Shown here: in pieces, positions 1 to 7,794 of the stretch
Numbering within the stretch: position 1 is the first letter of the stretch
Layout of the letters: each line of letters starts with the position of its first letter
Assembly: GCF_963662805.1 (NCBI RefSeq)
Contig: NZ_OY759862.1
Span: 186,001-250,000 of the forward strand
Length of the DNA: 64,000 nt
Direction: 5' to 3'
Source: an uncultured Cohaesibacter sp.
GTDB lineage: Bacteria > Pseudomonadota > Alphaproteobacteria > Rhizobiales > Cohaesibacteraceae
Notes under the pieces: model-generated
Database searches by the model: none
What the model saw: the letters and a program-made list of their open reading frames with translations, nothing else
Told to the model about the DNA's origin: nothing
Translations under genes and position numbers: made by a program

Positions 1-313
1 CGGTGACCACATGTTTGCCCGCTTCGATGGCTGCGCGCACCGAGGCTTCGGCTGAGCCGCTATCCCCGCCGATCAATTCGACGAACACGTCGATATCGTC
101 ACTTTTTGCCAGAGCGACCGGGTCGTCATACCAATGAAAATTGGACAGATCGATTCCGCGATCCTTGGTCCTGCTGCGCGCCGAAATAGCGCGAACGTCA
201 ATGGCGAGGCCCGCTTTCTCTGCGATATTTGTTTGCATGGAAACGAGGCGTTTCAAGGCTGAAATACCTACGGTACCAAGACCGGCAAGGCCAATTTTCA
301 ACGTATGGCTCAT
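1..313 (-). CDS. hom: Homoserine dehydrogenase, N-terminal part (runs off the left edge)
   Basis: Only the first 104 codons are in the window. The translation begins MSHTLKIGLAGLGTVG, a Rossmann GxGxxG nucleotide-binding start, and continues through a segment ending DVFVELIGG and then AGKHVVT, both typical of homoserine dehydrogenase. The enzyme reduces aspartate semialdehyde to homoserine with NAD(P)H in threonine and methionine synthesis. The ATG at 311-313 gives the expected family N-terminus. The catalytic and ACT parts lie outside the window. Because it matches the housekeeping alphaproteobacterial form, I do not count it as part of the catabolic cluster to its right. Confidence 0.88.
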   Translation of the reverse strand, partial: MSHTLKIGLAGLGTVGISALKRLVSMQTNIAEKAGLAIDVRAISARSRTKDRGIDLSNFHWYDDPVALAKSDDIDVFVELIGGDSGSAEASVRAAIEAGKHVVT

Positions 314-772
314 TGATTTGAATGTCCGCTCTATTTTCAAGTCGTGGTTGCGAGAAGCTTTGAATAGTTCGCATGCAAATGCATGACAATCTCTATGCAG
401 CAGGGCTTCCGTGCTGAGCAATACGGGACAACAGGCCCCTTCACAAGAGAGATCTTCATTTTGTTTTGTCACTTACAAAACAACACCCATTCAATATTTG
501 AGAATTTGTATTTCCGGCAATAAGGACTTGCGGGTCGTTCATAACGAAGTCTGGTGCCAACTTCCTCTGGTCTTGTTTTCCACAAAGTTGCTTGGCCGAA
601 TAATCTTGGTTCCGATCGGTCGACCGCGCCAGTCGCCTTGGTGTTGTAACTGTGCCCCCTAAATTTGCATGTAACAGATGACCCGGCTGCGTTAGAGTTT
701 TATCGACAAACAGACACGATCAACTCTCTCATTCTTGTTCTCAATCGCAGTTGCTCAAATGCAGTGCGTCTG
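314..772. other. Intergenic region between divergent hom and aspartase genes
   Basis: No convincing gene is seen. The stretch is AT-richer than its flanks and must hold the two divergent promoters. It contains a perfect 10-bp palindrome, CGGTCGACCG, at 617-626 and a short CATGC/GCATG inverted repeat near 370-383. Either could be an operator, but no regulator is indicated. Open frames here show no recognisable protein features. Confidence 0.5.
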
Positions 773-2188
773 GTGATCCCCTTGAAACATTCAGAGGCCA
801 AGTCACGGACATCCGGCAATCGGATCGAGCATGACTCTCTTGGCGAATTGGAAATTCCCTTCGACGCCTTGTATGGCATCCATGCCGTACGGGCACGCCA
901 AAATTTCCGCATTTCAGATGTTCCGGTTTCTGACTTCCCCGAACTCATCCGTGCATTGGCAATGGTCAAGAAGGCGGCGGCTTTCACAAACCAGAGGCTT
1001 GGCGTTCTGCCTGCCGACAAGGCGGACGCAATTGCGGCTGCCTGTGAAGACCTGATCGAGGGTCAACACCACGATCATTTCATCGTGGACATGATACAGG
1101 GCGGCGCTGGCACCTCGACCAACATGAATGCCAACGAGGTCATCGCCAATCTTGCCCTCAAGCGGCTCGGGAGAGATCTCGGAGACTATGGCAATTTGCA
1201 TCCCAACGACGACGTGAACAAGTCGCAATCGACAAATGATGTCTATCCCACGGCCCTGCGCCTCGCGATCCTGCTGAACATGGAGGTCTTCTCGTTCGAG
1301 CATCGGCGTCTGGCTGAGGCATTCGAGGGCAAGGCCATCGCGTTTGATGCCATCAGCAAGATCGGTCGCACCCAGCTTCAGGATGCCGTGCCCATGACCT
1401 TGGGGCAGGAATTCAGATCCTTTTCCAGGACAATAGAAGAGGATGTGGAACGGTTGAAGGACGTGTCCCGCCTGTTGCTTGAGGTCAATCTGGGTGGCAC
1501 AGCCATCGGGACCAGCGTCAATGTGCCTGATCAATATACGGCGATGGCGGTCGCTCAACTGGCGCAGATTTCGGGCTTCCCCTTTGTCTCTGCCAGCAAT
1601 CTGGTCGAGGCATCATCCGATCTGGGTGCGTTCGTCGCCTTTTCGGGAATCCTGAAAAGAATTGCCGTCAAACTGTCGAAAATCTGCAACGATCTGCGCC
1701 TGCTGAGCTCCGGCCCTCGCTCCGGGATTGGAGAGATCCGTCTTCCTGCCGTTCAGGCCGGCTCTTCGATCATGCCGGGCAAGGTAAACCCCGTCATTCC
1801 CGAGGTCGTCAACCAGGTTGCCTATCAGGTGATCGGCAACGATTTGTCGGTCACTCTGGCAGCAGAAGCCGGGCAATTGCAGCTCAATGCAATGGAGCCG
1901 GTGGCCATCTACAATATCCTGCAGTCGATGCGGCTGCTCAAACGCGCCATGGCCACGCTGACGGACCGGTGTGTTCTGGGTATTGAAGCCGATCAGCAGC
2001 GATGTCAGGCCCTGCTCGAAAACAGTCTTGCCATGGCAGCAGCCCTTGTCCCGCGGCTTGGCTATGACATGTCGGCAGAAGCTGCGAAATACGCCTTGAA
2101 GGAAAATATTTCGCTTCTGGAAGCCCTTGTCGCGCTGGGCGTCGATCCCAAGTCCTATGACGGGATCCTGTTGCAGCCTCATCAATAG
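773..2188 (+). CDS. aspA: Aspartate ammonia-lyase (aspartase)
   Basis: This member of the aspartase/fumarase superfamily probably deaminates L-aspartate to fumarate and ammonia in the cytoplasm. The N-terminus has RIEHDSLGELEIP and YGIHAVRARQNF, as in aspartases. Substrate-site segments GTSTNMNANEV and KSQSTNDVYPT are present, and the superfamily signature reads GSSIMPGKVNPV, containing the mobile-loop serine. About 470 residues is the usual length. The start is uncertain: the frame is open back to a TTG at 665, there is no in-frame ATG and no clear ribosome site. I chose the GTG at 773 because family proteins begin about 10-15 residues before RIEHD. It could feed aspartate from the neighbouring catabolic cluster into the TCA cycle. 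Confidence 0.85.
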   Translation: MIPLKHSEAKSRTSGNRIEHDSLGELEIPFDALYGIHAVRARQNFRISDVPVSDFPELIRALAMVKKAAAFTNQRLGVLPADKADAIAAACEDLIEGQHHDHFIVDMIQGGAGTSTNMNANEVIANLALKRLGRDLGDYGNLHPNDDVNKSQSTNDVYPTALRLAILLNMEVFSFEHRRLAEAFEGKAIAFDAISKIGRTQLQDAVPMTLGQEFRSFSRTIEEDVERLKDVSRLLLEVNLGGTAIGTSVNVPDQYTAMAVAQLAQISGFPFVSASNLVEASSDLGAFVAFSGILKRIAVKLSKICNDLRLLSSGPRSGIGEIRLPAVQAGSSIMPGKVNPVIPEVVNQVAYQVIGNDLSVTLAAEAGQLQLNAMEPVAIYNILQSMRLLKRAMATLTDRCVLGIEADQQRCQALLENSLAMAAALVPRLGYDMSAEAAKYALKENISLLEALVALGVDPKSYDGILLQPHQ

Positions 2189-2191
2189 AAA

Positions 2192-2227
2192 GAAAGACCT
2201 GAGGCATTATTGACCCTTCGGTCTTTC
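2192..2227. terminator. Weak bidirectional stem-loop between convergent genes
   Basis: GAAAGACC at 2192-2199 pairs with GGTCTTTC at 2220-2227 across a 20-nt loop, between the convergent aspartase and SDR genes. There is no long T-run, so terminator function is only plausible. Confidence 0.3.
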
Positions 2228-2286
2228 AGCATAGTCATTGGAGCGCGGCAGTAACGCACTTCTTAGGTTCTTTCGCAGTCCGTCAA

Positions 2287-2985
2287 TCAGACCGAGCGGG
2301 TGATGCCGCCGTCGACACGGAGATTCTGCCCCGTGATATAGGCCGCTCCGTCTGAGGCGAGAAAGGCGATGGTTGCGGCAATTTCCTCGACAGTTCCATA
2401 TCTCCCCATGGGGATGCGTGTCCGACGATCTTCCTTTTCCGGCAGGCTGTCGATAAAGCCCGGAAGCACATTGTTCATACGCAGATTGTCTGCAGCATAG
2501 CGGTCGGCAAACAGCTTGGTGAAGGCAGCCAGCCCGGAACGGAACACGCCGGAGGTTGGAAACAGCGGATCCGGCTCAAAGGCAGCATAGGTGGAAATAT
2601 TGATGATCGCTCCGGATTTCTGGGCCTGCATGATCGGCGTCACCAGACGCGTTGGGCGGATGACGTTCATCAGATAGACTTCCATGCCCATGGCCCAGTC
2701 TTCATCCGAAATGTCCAGCAAGGCTCCCTTGGGTCCGTGACCAGCGCTGTTCACGAGCACATCGATACGGCCCCAGGTCTGCATGGTGGTGTTCACGAGC
2801 GTCTCAAGGTCGGCTCCATTCCGGTTCGATCCGGTGACCCCGATCCCGCCGAGCTCCTGTGCCAGTGCTTCACCCTTGCCCGATGAGGACAGGATGGCCA
2901 CCTTGCAGCCGTCACTGGCCAGTTTCCTTGCTGCTGCGGCTCCCATGCCGCTGCCAGCGGCCGTAATGATTGCAACTTTATCCAT
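2287..2985 (-). CDS. SDR-family protein with altered catalytic motif
   Basis: A 232-residue short-chain dehydrogenase/reductase fold. The nucleotide-binding region reads ITAAGSGMGAAAARKL (TGxxxGxG-like), followed by DVLVNSAGHG (the NAG motif) and a C-terminal YITGQNLRVDGG. Aligned on the conserved AAFTK helix, the catalytic YxxxK is replaced by SGVFR, so both Tyr and Lys are missing. It may bind NAD(P) without standard SDR chemistry or use another base. It is the last gene of the minus-strand operon, 71 bp after the LysR gene, and probably acts on an intermediate of the same pathway. Substrate unknown. Confidence 0.75.
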   Translation of the reverse strand: MDKVAIITAAGSGMGAAAARKLASDGCKVAILSSSGKGEALAQELGGIGVTGSNRNGADLETLVNTTMQTWGRIDVLVNSAGHGPKGALLDISDEDWAMGMEVYLMNVIRPTRLVTPIMQAQKSGAIINISTYAAFEPDPLFPTSGVFRSGLAAFTKLFADRYAADNLRMNNVLPGFIDSLPEKEDRRTRIPMGRYGTVEEIAATIAFLASDGAAYITGQNLRVDGGITRSV

Positions 2986-3056
2986 GGGACATACTTTCGT
3001 TGGTTCAATTATATCTTTGAAAGATTGTTACTAGCGCTGGGCCCGCGCCTCACCCT

Positions 3057-3989
3057 TTACACATCTTGCGCTGAATCGAGACGACTGCCGATCTGATCCC
3101 TGCAAATGGCGTTGAAGACCGCGAGATGATCATTGTCCGCCAGAAACGCCGAATAACCCAGATAGACCTTCATTTTCTTGAGAGACTCGATCTGCACCTT
3201 CCCGATGATCGGATCGTCGTCCGGAACCAGCCAGTTAGGTACGATGGCAAATCCGAGCCCTTCGGAGACCATCGCCTTGAGACTTGTTGACCCCGAGGAG
3301 GTCGCGAGGATCTTGGGGTCCGCTCCAAGTCTGGCCTTCAAAAAGTCGACCGCCCGCGACCGGATCGTCTGACCCGGCTCGTATGTGATGAAGGGGGCTT
3401 CCAGCAAGATCTTGAAATTGTCCTGATTGATTTCGCCATAGCTCCAATCTCTCGGATAGATCAAGCTAAGCGGATATTCACCCAGAAGAACCTGAGAAAT
3501 TGCCGCTTCGCCGAAATAACGTTCGGAGACACAGGCATCAAGCTCGCCATTGAGCATCATGTCTTCCAACTGGGTGTCCCTCTCGAAAAAATCCAGAGAA
3601 ATGCCCGGCTCCTGCTCCTTGAATAGGGATATGATGCGGGGAAGGAAATGATGGAAGATGGCTTGCGGCACGCCGATGCGCAGCACGGATCGCTCTTCTT
3701 GCATCAGAACGGAAATCCGCGCGAAAATGGTTTCCAGCTCCGTGCCGAAAATGGCATAGAGCGCTTTTCCCTGCGGCGTCAGCTTGACTGATCGCGATCC
3801 CTTTTCTGCTTCCACCAGCCGAGCGCCATACATGCTCTCCAGCCGCCGCACATGGTTTGCTGCGGATTGATAGGAAATGTTGAGCTTTCGGGAGGCAGAC
3901 GAAAAGGAGCCATGCTGAGCAACAAGGTAGAATGTCTGCAGCAGGGATAGTTCGAATTTGGGTTTTGATTTTCCTGTTTGGTTCGTCAT
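3057..3989 (-). CDS. LysR-family transcriptional regulator
   Basis: A 310-residue protein with an N-terminal winged helix-turn-helix (LSLLQTFYLVAQHGSFSSAS, then a recognition helix near YQSAANHVRRLE and the wing ending in KLTPQGKALY). A LysR substrate-binding domain fills roughly residues 95-300. Its ATG overlaps the stop of the upstream saccharopine-dehydrogenase-like gene by 4 bp (ATGA), so translation is probably coupled. LysR genes are more often divergent from their targets; here it lies inside the operon. It may respond to a pathway intermediate and act at the divergent promoter region near 7.6 kb. That role is inferred. Confidence 0.88.
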   Translation of the reverse strand: MTNQTGKSKPKFELSLLQTFYLVAQHGSFSSASRKLNISYQSAANHVRRLESMYGARLVEAEKGSRSVKLTPQGKALYAIFGTELETIFARISVLMQEERSVLRIGVPQAIFHHFLPRIISLFKEQEPGISLDFFERDTQLEDMMLNGELDACVSERYFGEAAISQVLLGEYPLSLIYPRDWSYGEINQDNFKILLEAPFITYEPGQTIRSRAVDFLKARLGADPKILATSSGSTSLKAMVSEGLGFAIVPNWLVPDDDPIIGKVQIESLKKMKVYLGYSAFLADNDHLAVFNAICRDQIGSRLDSAQDV

Positions 3990-5083
3990 GTCGCGAGAGA
4001 CTTTTTCACTTCCTTCTCGGCCTGAAACATCTCAAAAAAGGAACTTTCAGACAACAGATCAAGCGGCAGATCGCCTGCTACGGTTACTTCGCCGGGAGAG
4101 AGGTCTCCGGCAAAGATGAGATCCAGAACACAACAGGCATGGGCAACCGTCAGTCTGGTTGAAGCCGCTTCGACTTCATCGCCCTCGAAGACCCGCAGGA
4201 CGGGGCGGCCCTTCTTGCTGTTCCGTGTCGTTTCAATGGCGATCAGGACACGATCAGAACTTGTGGCGGACAATGCGTTGAGCATCAGGTTCGAAAGGGA
4301 ACTCGGTCGTTTCCTGAATTGCAGATCATCAAGCAGGAAAAGCATATAATCAAGGTGCTTGGGATAACGCAGGGTCTTGAAGACCAGATTCTTGACTTTG
4401 CCTTGATAGCGGGAGACAAGATGGTCAAGGCTTCCCGAGGTTGTGAAGGCTTCATAGGATTGACGGCCAACCGTCACGGATTCAAACTGGGACAGAGGGG
4501 CAATGGCCGTAACTTTGCCATCCTGAAGGGCAAGGCATTCATTGAAATATTCATCCACCAGACCGGACACGCCCCAGATGTTGCAATATCCAAGCCGGTT
4601 GGTCCGCCTCTGAGGCAACACGCCCACAAACACCGTAATCTCGTCATCCCGATCACAGCGACTGATGACATCCTCCGCCAACGCTCCGACATAGCCCGGG
4701 GCCAATCCACAACCCGAAGCAATGGAAAGCGAGCAGTCTTGATGCCTCCCCTTGAGCAGAGAGCCAATTTGCTGGCGGATTTCAATTTTTTCCGAGAAGT
4801 CGAGAAAATGGCAGCCATACAGCAGGCCCATTTCGGCAAGTCGGGGCACCAGATCAGAGGTGACGGCGGCAACAAGCCCATCGGCTTCGGCCAACAGATG
4901 GGCCATGACAGTCTGATTGAGGCAATCACCCTCCACGACCGGCAAACCCCATTCCTTGAGCTGGTTGACCCTTTGATGACTGACTTCGACAATCCGGGGT
5001 TCATAGTCACCGGACGCGGCGAGCAGGCGTGCCAGAGCACTGCCTATTCTCCCGCCCCCTGCAATGACAATCTTTTTTGCCAT
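3986..5083 (-). CDS. Saccharopine dehydrogenase-like NAD(P) oxidoreductase
   Basis: About 365 residues. The N-terminal Rossmann motif is KKIVIAGGGRIGSALARLL, followed by a segment (GDCLNQTVMAHLLAEADGLV) typical of the saccharopine dehydrogenase family, and the family-characteristic SGCGLAPGYVG near residue 130. Relatives include lysine 6-dehydrogenase, carboxynorspermidine dehydrogenase and saccharopine reductase, which make or split secondary amines at an alpha-amino acid. I chose the ATG at 5083 because AAGGA lies about 10 bases upstream; a GTG at 5101, overlapping the ABC ATPase stop as GTGA, is also possible. Its neighbours suggest catabolism of an amino acid or opine-like imino compound. 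The exact substrate is unknown. Confidence 0.75.
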   Translation of the reverse strand: MAKKIVIAGGGRIGSALARLLAASGDYEPRIVEVSHQRVNQLKEWGLPVVEGDCLNQTVMAHLLAEADGLVAAVTSDLVPRLAEMGLLYGCHFLDFSEKIEIRQQIGSLLKGRHQDCSLSIASGCGLAPGYVGALAEDVISRCDRDDEITVFVGVLPQRRTNRLGYCNIWGVSGLVDEYFNECLALQDGKVTAIAPLSQFESVTVGRQSYEAFTTSGSLDHLVSRYQGKVKNLVFKTLRYPKHLDYMLFLLDDLQFRKRPSSLSNLMLNALSATSSDRVLIAIETTRNSKKGRPVLRVFEGDEVEAASTRLTVAHACCVLDLIFAGDLSPGEVTVAGDLPLDLLSESSFFEMFQAEKEVKKSLAT

Positions 5084-5097
5084 GTCACTGCCATCCT

Positions 5098-5865
5098 TCA
5101 CTGTTGATTAAAGCGCGAGAGGAAGCACTGCAGTCGTTCCGACGCGGGATTGCGGATGATCTCGTCCGGTGAGCCTTGCTCGGCGATCACGCCGCCATCA
5201 AGGAAAATCACGCGATCGGACACTTCCGCCGCAAAGGCCATTTCATGGGTAACCAGCGCCATGGTCATGCCGCCCAGTGCCAGATCTTTGACCACTGTCA
5301 GCACTTCGCCGACCAGTTCGGGATCGAGAGCAGATGTGACCTCGTCCAGCAGCAGCATGTCTGGTCGCATGGCAAGGGCACGCGCGATGGCAACTCGCTG
5401 TTTCTGTCCGCCCGAAAGCCGCGAGGGATAGTTGTCAGCCTTGTCCGAGAGCCCCACCCGGTCGAGGAGTTCCATTGCATAAGCGTCGGCATCCTGTTTT
5501 TTTTCACCCAGCACAACGATCGGGCCCTTGGTGATGTTTTCGAGCGCCGTCAGATGGGGGAACAGGTTGAAATGCTGAAACACCATGCCGACGTGACGGC
5601 GCAGGGTGCCGATGCCGATCTTCGTCCCGTCATCCTTGAACTTGTCCGAAACCAGTTTGCCGCGATAGCGGATTGTCCCGTCGCTCGCTTCTTCCATCAG
5701 ATTGAGGCAGCGGATGAATGTCGACTTGCCCGAGCCGGACGGGCCGATGATGCCAACCACTTCGCCCTCGTTGATGTCCAGATCGATGCCGTTCAAAACT
5801 GTGTTGTCTCCATACCGCTTGAACAGGCTGCGAATGGACATGACTGTATTCACTTCGGATTCCAT
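5098..5865 (-). CDS. Polar amino-acid ABC transporter ATP-binding protein
   Basis: A 255-residue GlnQ/HisP-type ATPase. It has Walker A GPSGSGKST, Q-loop VFQHFNLFPHLTALEN, signature LSGGQKQRVAIARAL, Walker B MLLLDEVTSALDPE and the switch histidine in ALVTHEM. It powers the permease encoded just upstream (20-bp gap) at the cytoplasmic face of the inner membrane. The context of substrate-binding protein, single permease and ATPase is a complete PAAT-type importer if the permease works as a homodimer. The specificity cannot be read from the sequence; the flanking enzymes suggest an amino or imino acid. Confidence 0.92.
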   Translation of the reverse strand: MESEVNTVMSIRSLFKRYGDNTVLNGIDLDINEGEVVGIIGPSGSGKSTFIRCLNLMEEASDGTIRYRGKLVSDKFKDDGTKIGIGTLRRHVGMVFQHFNLFPHLTALENITKGPIVVLGEKKQDADAYAMELLDRVGLSDKADNYPSRLSGGQKQRVAIARALAMRPDMLLLDEVTSALDPELVGEVLTVVKDLALGGMTMALVTHEMAFAAEVSDRVIFLDGGVIAEQGSPDEIIRNPASERLQCFLSRFNQQ

Positions 5866-5885
5866 TGCTTCATACCTCGTGGAGA

Positions 5886-6548
5886 TTAGTCGGAGCGGCG
5901 CATGCGGCGTTCGAAACGATCTGCGATCTGAGTGAGTGGGAACAGCATGACGAAATACATGACAGCAGCGATCGTGTAGCTTTCCATCGGTCGGTAGGTT
6001 TCCGAGTTGACGACAGCGGTCATATAGGTCAGCTCGGCCACGGAAATCGCGTAGAGCAGGGAGGTGTTTTTCACCTGAATGACCGACTGGTTGATGAAGG
6101 CGGGCAACATGTTCTTGATGGCCTGCGGCATGATGATATGACGCATGATCTGGGCACTGTTCATGCCAATGGCAGACGCTGCTTCCCGCTGGCCCCGGTC
6201 AACGGCAGCAATACCGCCGCGGAAGGTTTCCGCGTAAAAAGAGCCGACATACAACGACAATGTCGCCAAGCCTGCCACCGAGTTCGGAATGGAGATGCCC
6301 AGCAGCATGGGAAGGGCATAATAGGCCCACATGATCTGGACGAGCAGGGGCGTGCAACGGAAAATCTCCTGATAGGTTCTGGAGATGACACTCAACACGG
6401 GATTCCCTGAAATTCGGGCAAAACAGGCCAGAAGTCCGATTACGATACCAATCGCAATAGAACCGACTGTGTAGAGAAAGGTCGTCACCAATCCATCGAT
6501 GAAGAGATCGAAGGACTGCATGACCATGGAAAAGTCCCAGGTATACAT
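5886..6548 (-). CDS. Polar amino-acid ABC transporter permease (HisMQ type)
   Basis: A 220-residue inner-membrane protein with about five hydrophobic segments. It carries the PAAT-family signatures FARISGNPVLSVISRTYQEIFRCTPLLVQI near the N-terminal half and the EAA-like loop GQREAASAIGMNSAQIMRHIIMPQA, which contacts the ATPase. It lies between the substrate-binding-protein gene and the ATPase gene. Being the only permease, it probably forms a homodimer. A stem-loop with a T-run between it and the binding-protein gene may lower its expression relative to that protein. Confidence 0.92.
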   Translation of the reverse strand: MYTWDFSMVMQSFDLFIDGLVTTFLYTVGSIAIGIVIGLLACFARISGNPVLSVISRTYQEIFRCTPLLVQIMWAYYALPMLLGISIPNSVAGLATLSLYVGSFYAETFRGGIAAVDRGQREAASAIGMNSAQIMRHIIMPQAIKNMLPAFINQSVIQVKNTSLLYAISVAELTYMTAVVNSETYRPMESYTIAAVMYFVMLFPLTQIADRFERRMRRSD

Positions 6549-6608
6549 TCAGGTCCTCATTTCAAGTCGGAAGGCCAACTCGAATAAACAATTCGGAATT
6601 TGCTCTGC

Positions 6609-6639
6609 AAAAAGACAGTGCCGGGACGAGGCCCGGCAC
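6609..6639 (-). terminator. Intercistronic terminator/attenuator after the substrate-binding gene
   Basis: Read on the minus strand, an 8-bp GC-rich stem (arms at 6632-6639 and 6618-6625, six-base loop) is followed by TTTTT (6613-6609). It lies directly after the substrate-binding-protein gene and before the permease gene. Such partial terminators commonly let binding protein be made in excess over the membrane components. Confidence 0.7.
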
Positions 6640-6655
6640 CAGTCAGAGGGAAATG

Positions 6656-7483
6656 TTAGCCGCCGATATCGAAACCTTCGGGCAGGTCATCCAGAGTGAT
6701 GCCGAACGGCTCGAGGCCCTTCACGATCCAGGTCTGGTTGTTGCCGACGCGACGATTATAGTCTGCCCATGCGGAAATGAACTTCTTCCAGGTTTCATCC
6801 GAATTGTAGTTGAGGCCGATAACGGACGGTGAGGAGAGAATTGGTTTTGGGACGAAAACCGTACCGAATGCGGGGTTCTTCTTCACCATGACCATTGCGT
6901 TGAGCACGGTGTTGATCACGGCATCGGCTTTGCCCGAAGAGAGCGCCATCAGAGCTTCGTCCCGGGTCTTGAAACGGAGGATTTCTGCTTTCTTCAGATA
7001 CTGGGTCGCGATCTGATCCTGCGCCGAGCCGAGGTCTACTGCGATCGTGATATTCATGTCGTTGATTTCAGACCAGGTCTTGTCCGCCAAATCCTTTTTC
7101 GGCGAAATCAGAACGAAACTGTTATAGTAGGTCGGTGAAGAAAAATAGATCGACATGGCGCGTTTGGGCATGGCGGTCAGCGCCAGCGCAAGGTCAACCT
7201 TGTTGGACTGTACATCGAGGATCGAGTTTGCCCAGCTGGACTCGACCACTTCGAGTTCCACGCCGATTGTCTTGGCAATATCGCGTGCCATTTCAACGGC
7301 AAATCCGCGCCATTCCTGGGTCCGCGGATCCTTTGCGAAATAGGGATCCTCATTCAGAATGCCGGCCATGCGCAATGTGCCCCGGCTACGGATTTCATCG
7401 AGTTTGCTCTGTGCCTGTGCAGCTGGCGCCATGGCGATGGCGGCAGCCGCAATTAAAATGGCTCCAATAGTTTTCTTAAACAC
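6656..7483 (-). CDS. Periplasmic amino-acid-binding protein of the ABC transporter
   Basis: A 275-residue SBP_bac_3-family protein. It starts with a clear Sec signal peptide (MFKKTIGAILIAAAAIAMA, cleavage near AQAQ), followed by LDEIRSRGTLRMAG, the usual opening of polar amino-acid binding proteins, and GFAVEMARDIAKTIGVELEVVESSW. It captures the substrate in the periplasm for the permease encoded downstream. It is the first gene of the minus-strand operon, transcribed away from the FAD-oxidoreductase operon. Its ligand is probably the compound oxidised by that operon (inference). Confidence 0.92.
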   Translation of the reverse strand: MFKKTIGAILIAAAAIAMAPAAQAQSKLDEIRSRGTLRMAGILNEDPYFAKDPRTQEWRGFAVEMARDIAKTIGVELEVVESSWANSILDVQSNKVDLALALTAMPKRAMSIYFSSPTYYNSFVLISPKKDLADKTWSEINDMNITIAVDLGSAQDQIATQYLKKAEILRFKTRDEALMALSSGKADAVINTVLNAMVMVKKNPAFGTVFVPKPILSSPSVIGLNYNSDETWKKFISAWADYNRRVGNNQTWIVKGLEPFGITLDDLPEGFDIGG

Positions 7484-7627
7484 TGATATAGCTCCTGGTG
7501 GTGATTGACTGCTGGATACTCCCCGCAGTTCTTATTTTCGGCCGCCCTTTGCTTGGAAATTTCTTAGGGAGGTCTTATTGCAAGCCAACTCTGATCCGGA
7601 CAGATTTGCAATACAACATTGCGTGCC

Positions 7628-7661
7628 CAAAATACAAAAATATTTATACGTACGTATTTTG
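7628..7661. promoter_or_regulatory. Inverted repeat in the divergent promoter region
   Basis: CAAAATAC at 7628-7635 and its exact complement GTATTTTG at 7654-7661 flank 18 bases. Overlapping the right arm is a perfect 12-bp palindrome, ATACGTACGTAT (7646-7657). The site is roughly midway in the 311-bp AT-rich region between the binding-protein gene (minus) and the oxidoreductase gene (plus). It is a good candidate operator, perhaps for the LysR protein of the same cluster. The remainder of the 7484-7794 gap shows no gene. Confidence 0.45.
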
Positions 7662-7794
7662 CATCGCAGGTATTTGCCGATTTTTCGCCATTACGTCTCG
7701 AAAATGTAATTTTCTTTACAGCTTAACCTATAAATTTTGGATCGTAATTAGCTGCTCTTCTCCGTAGGCTTGCCACAGAAAGACAGGAGCAGCC

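Noticed and set aside
411..662. 83-codon open frame between hom and aspA
   Set aside because: No ribosome site, no homology I can recognise, and it fills the expected divergent promoter region.
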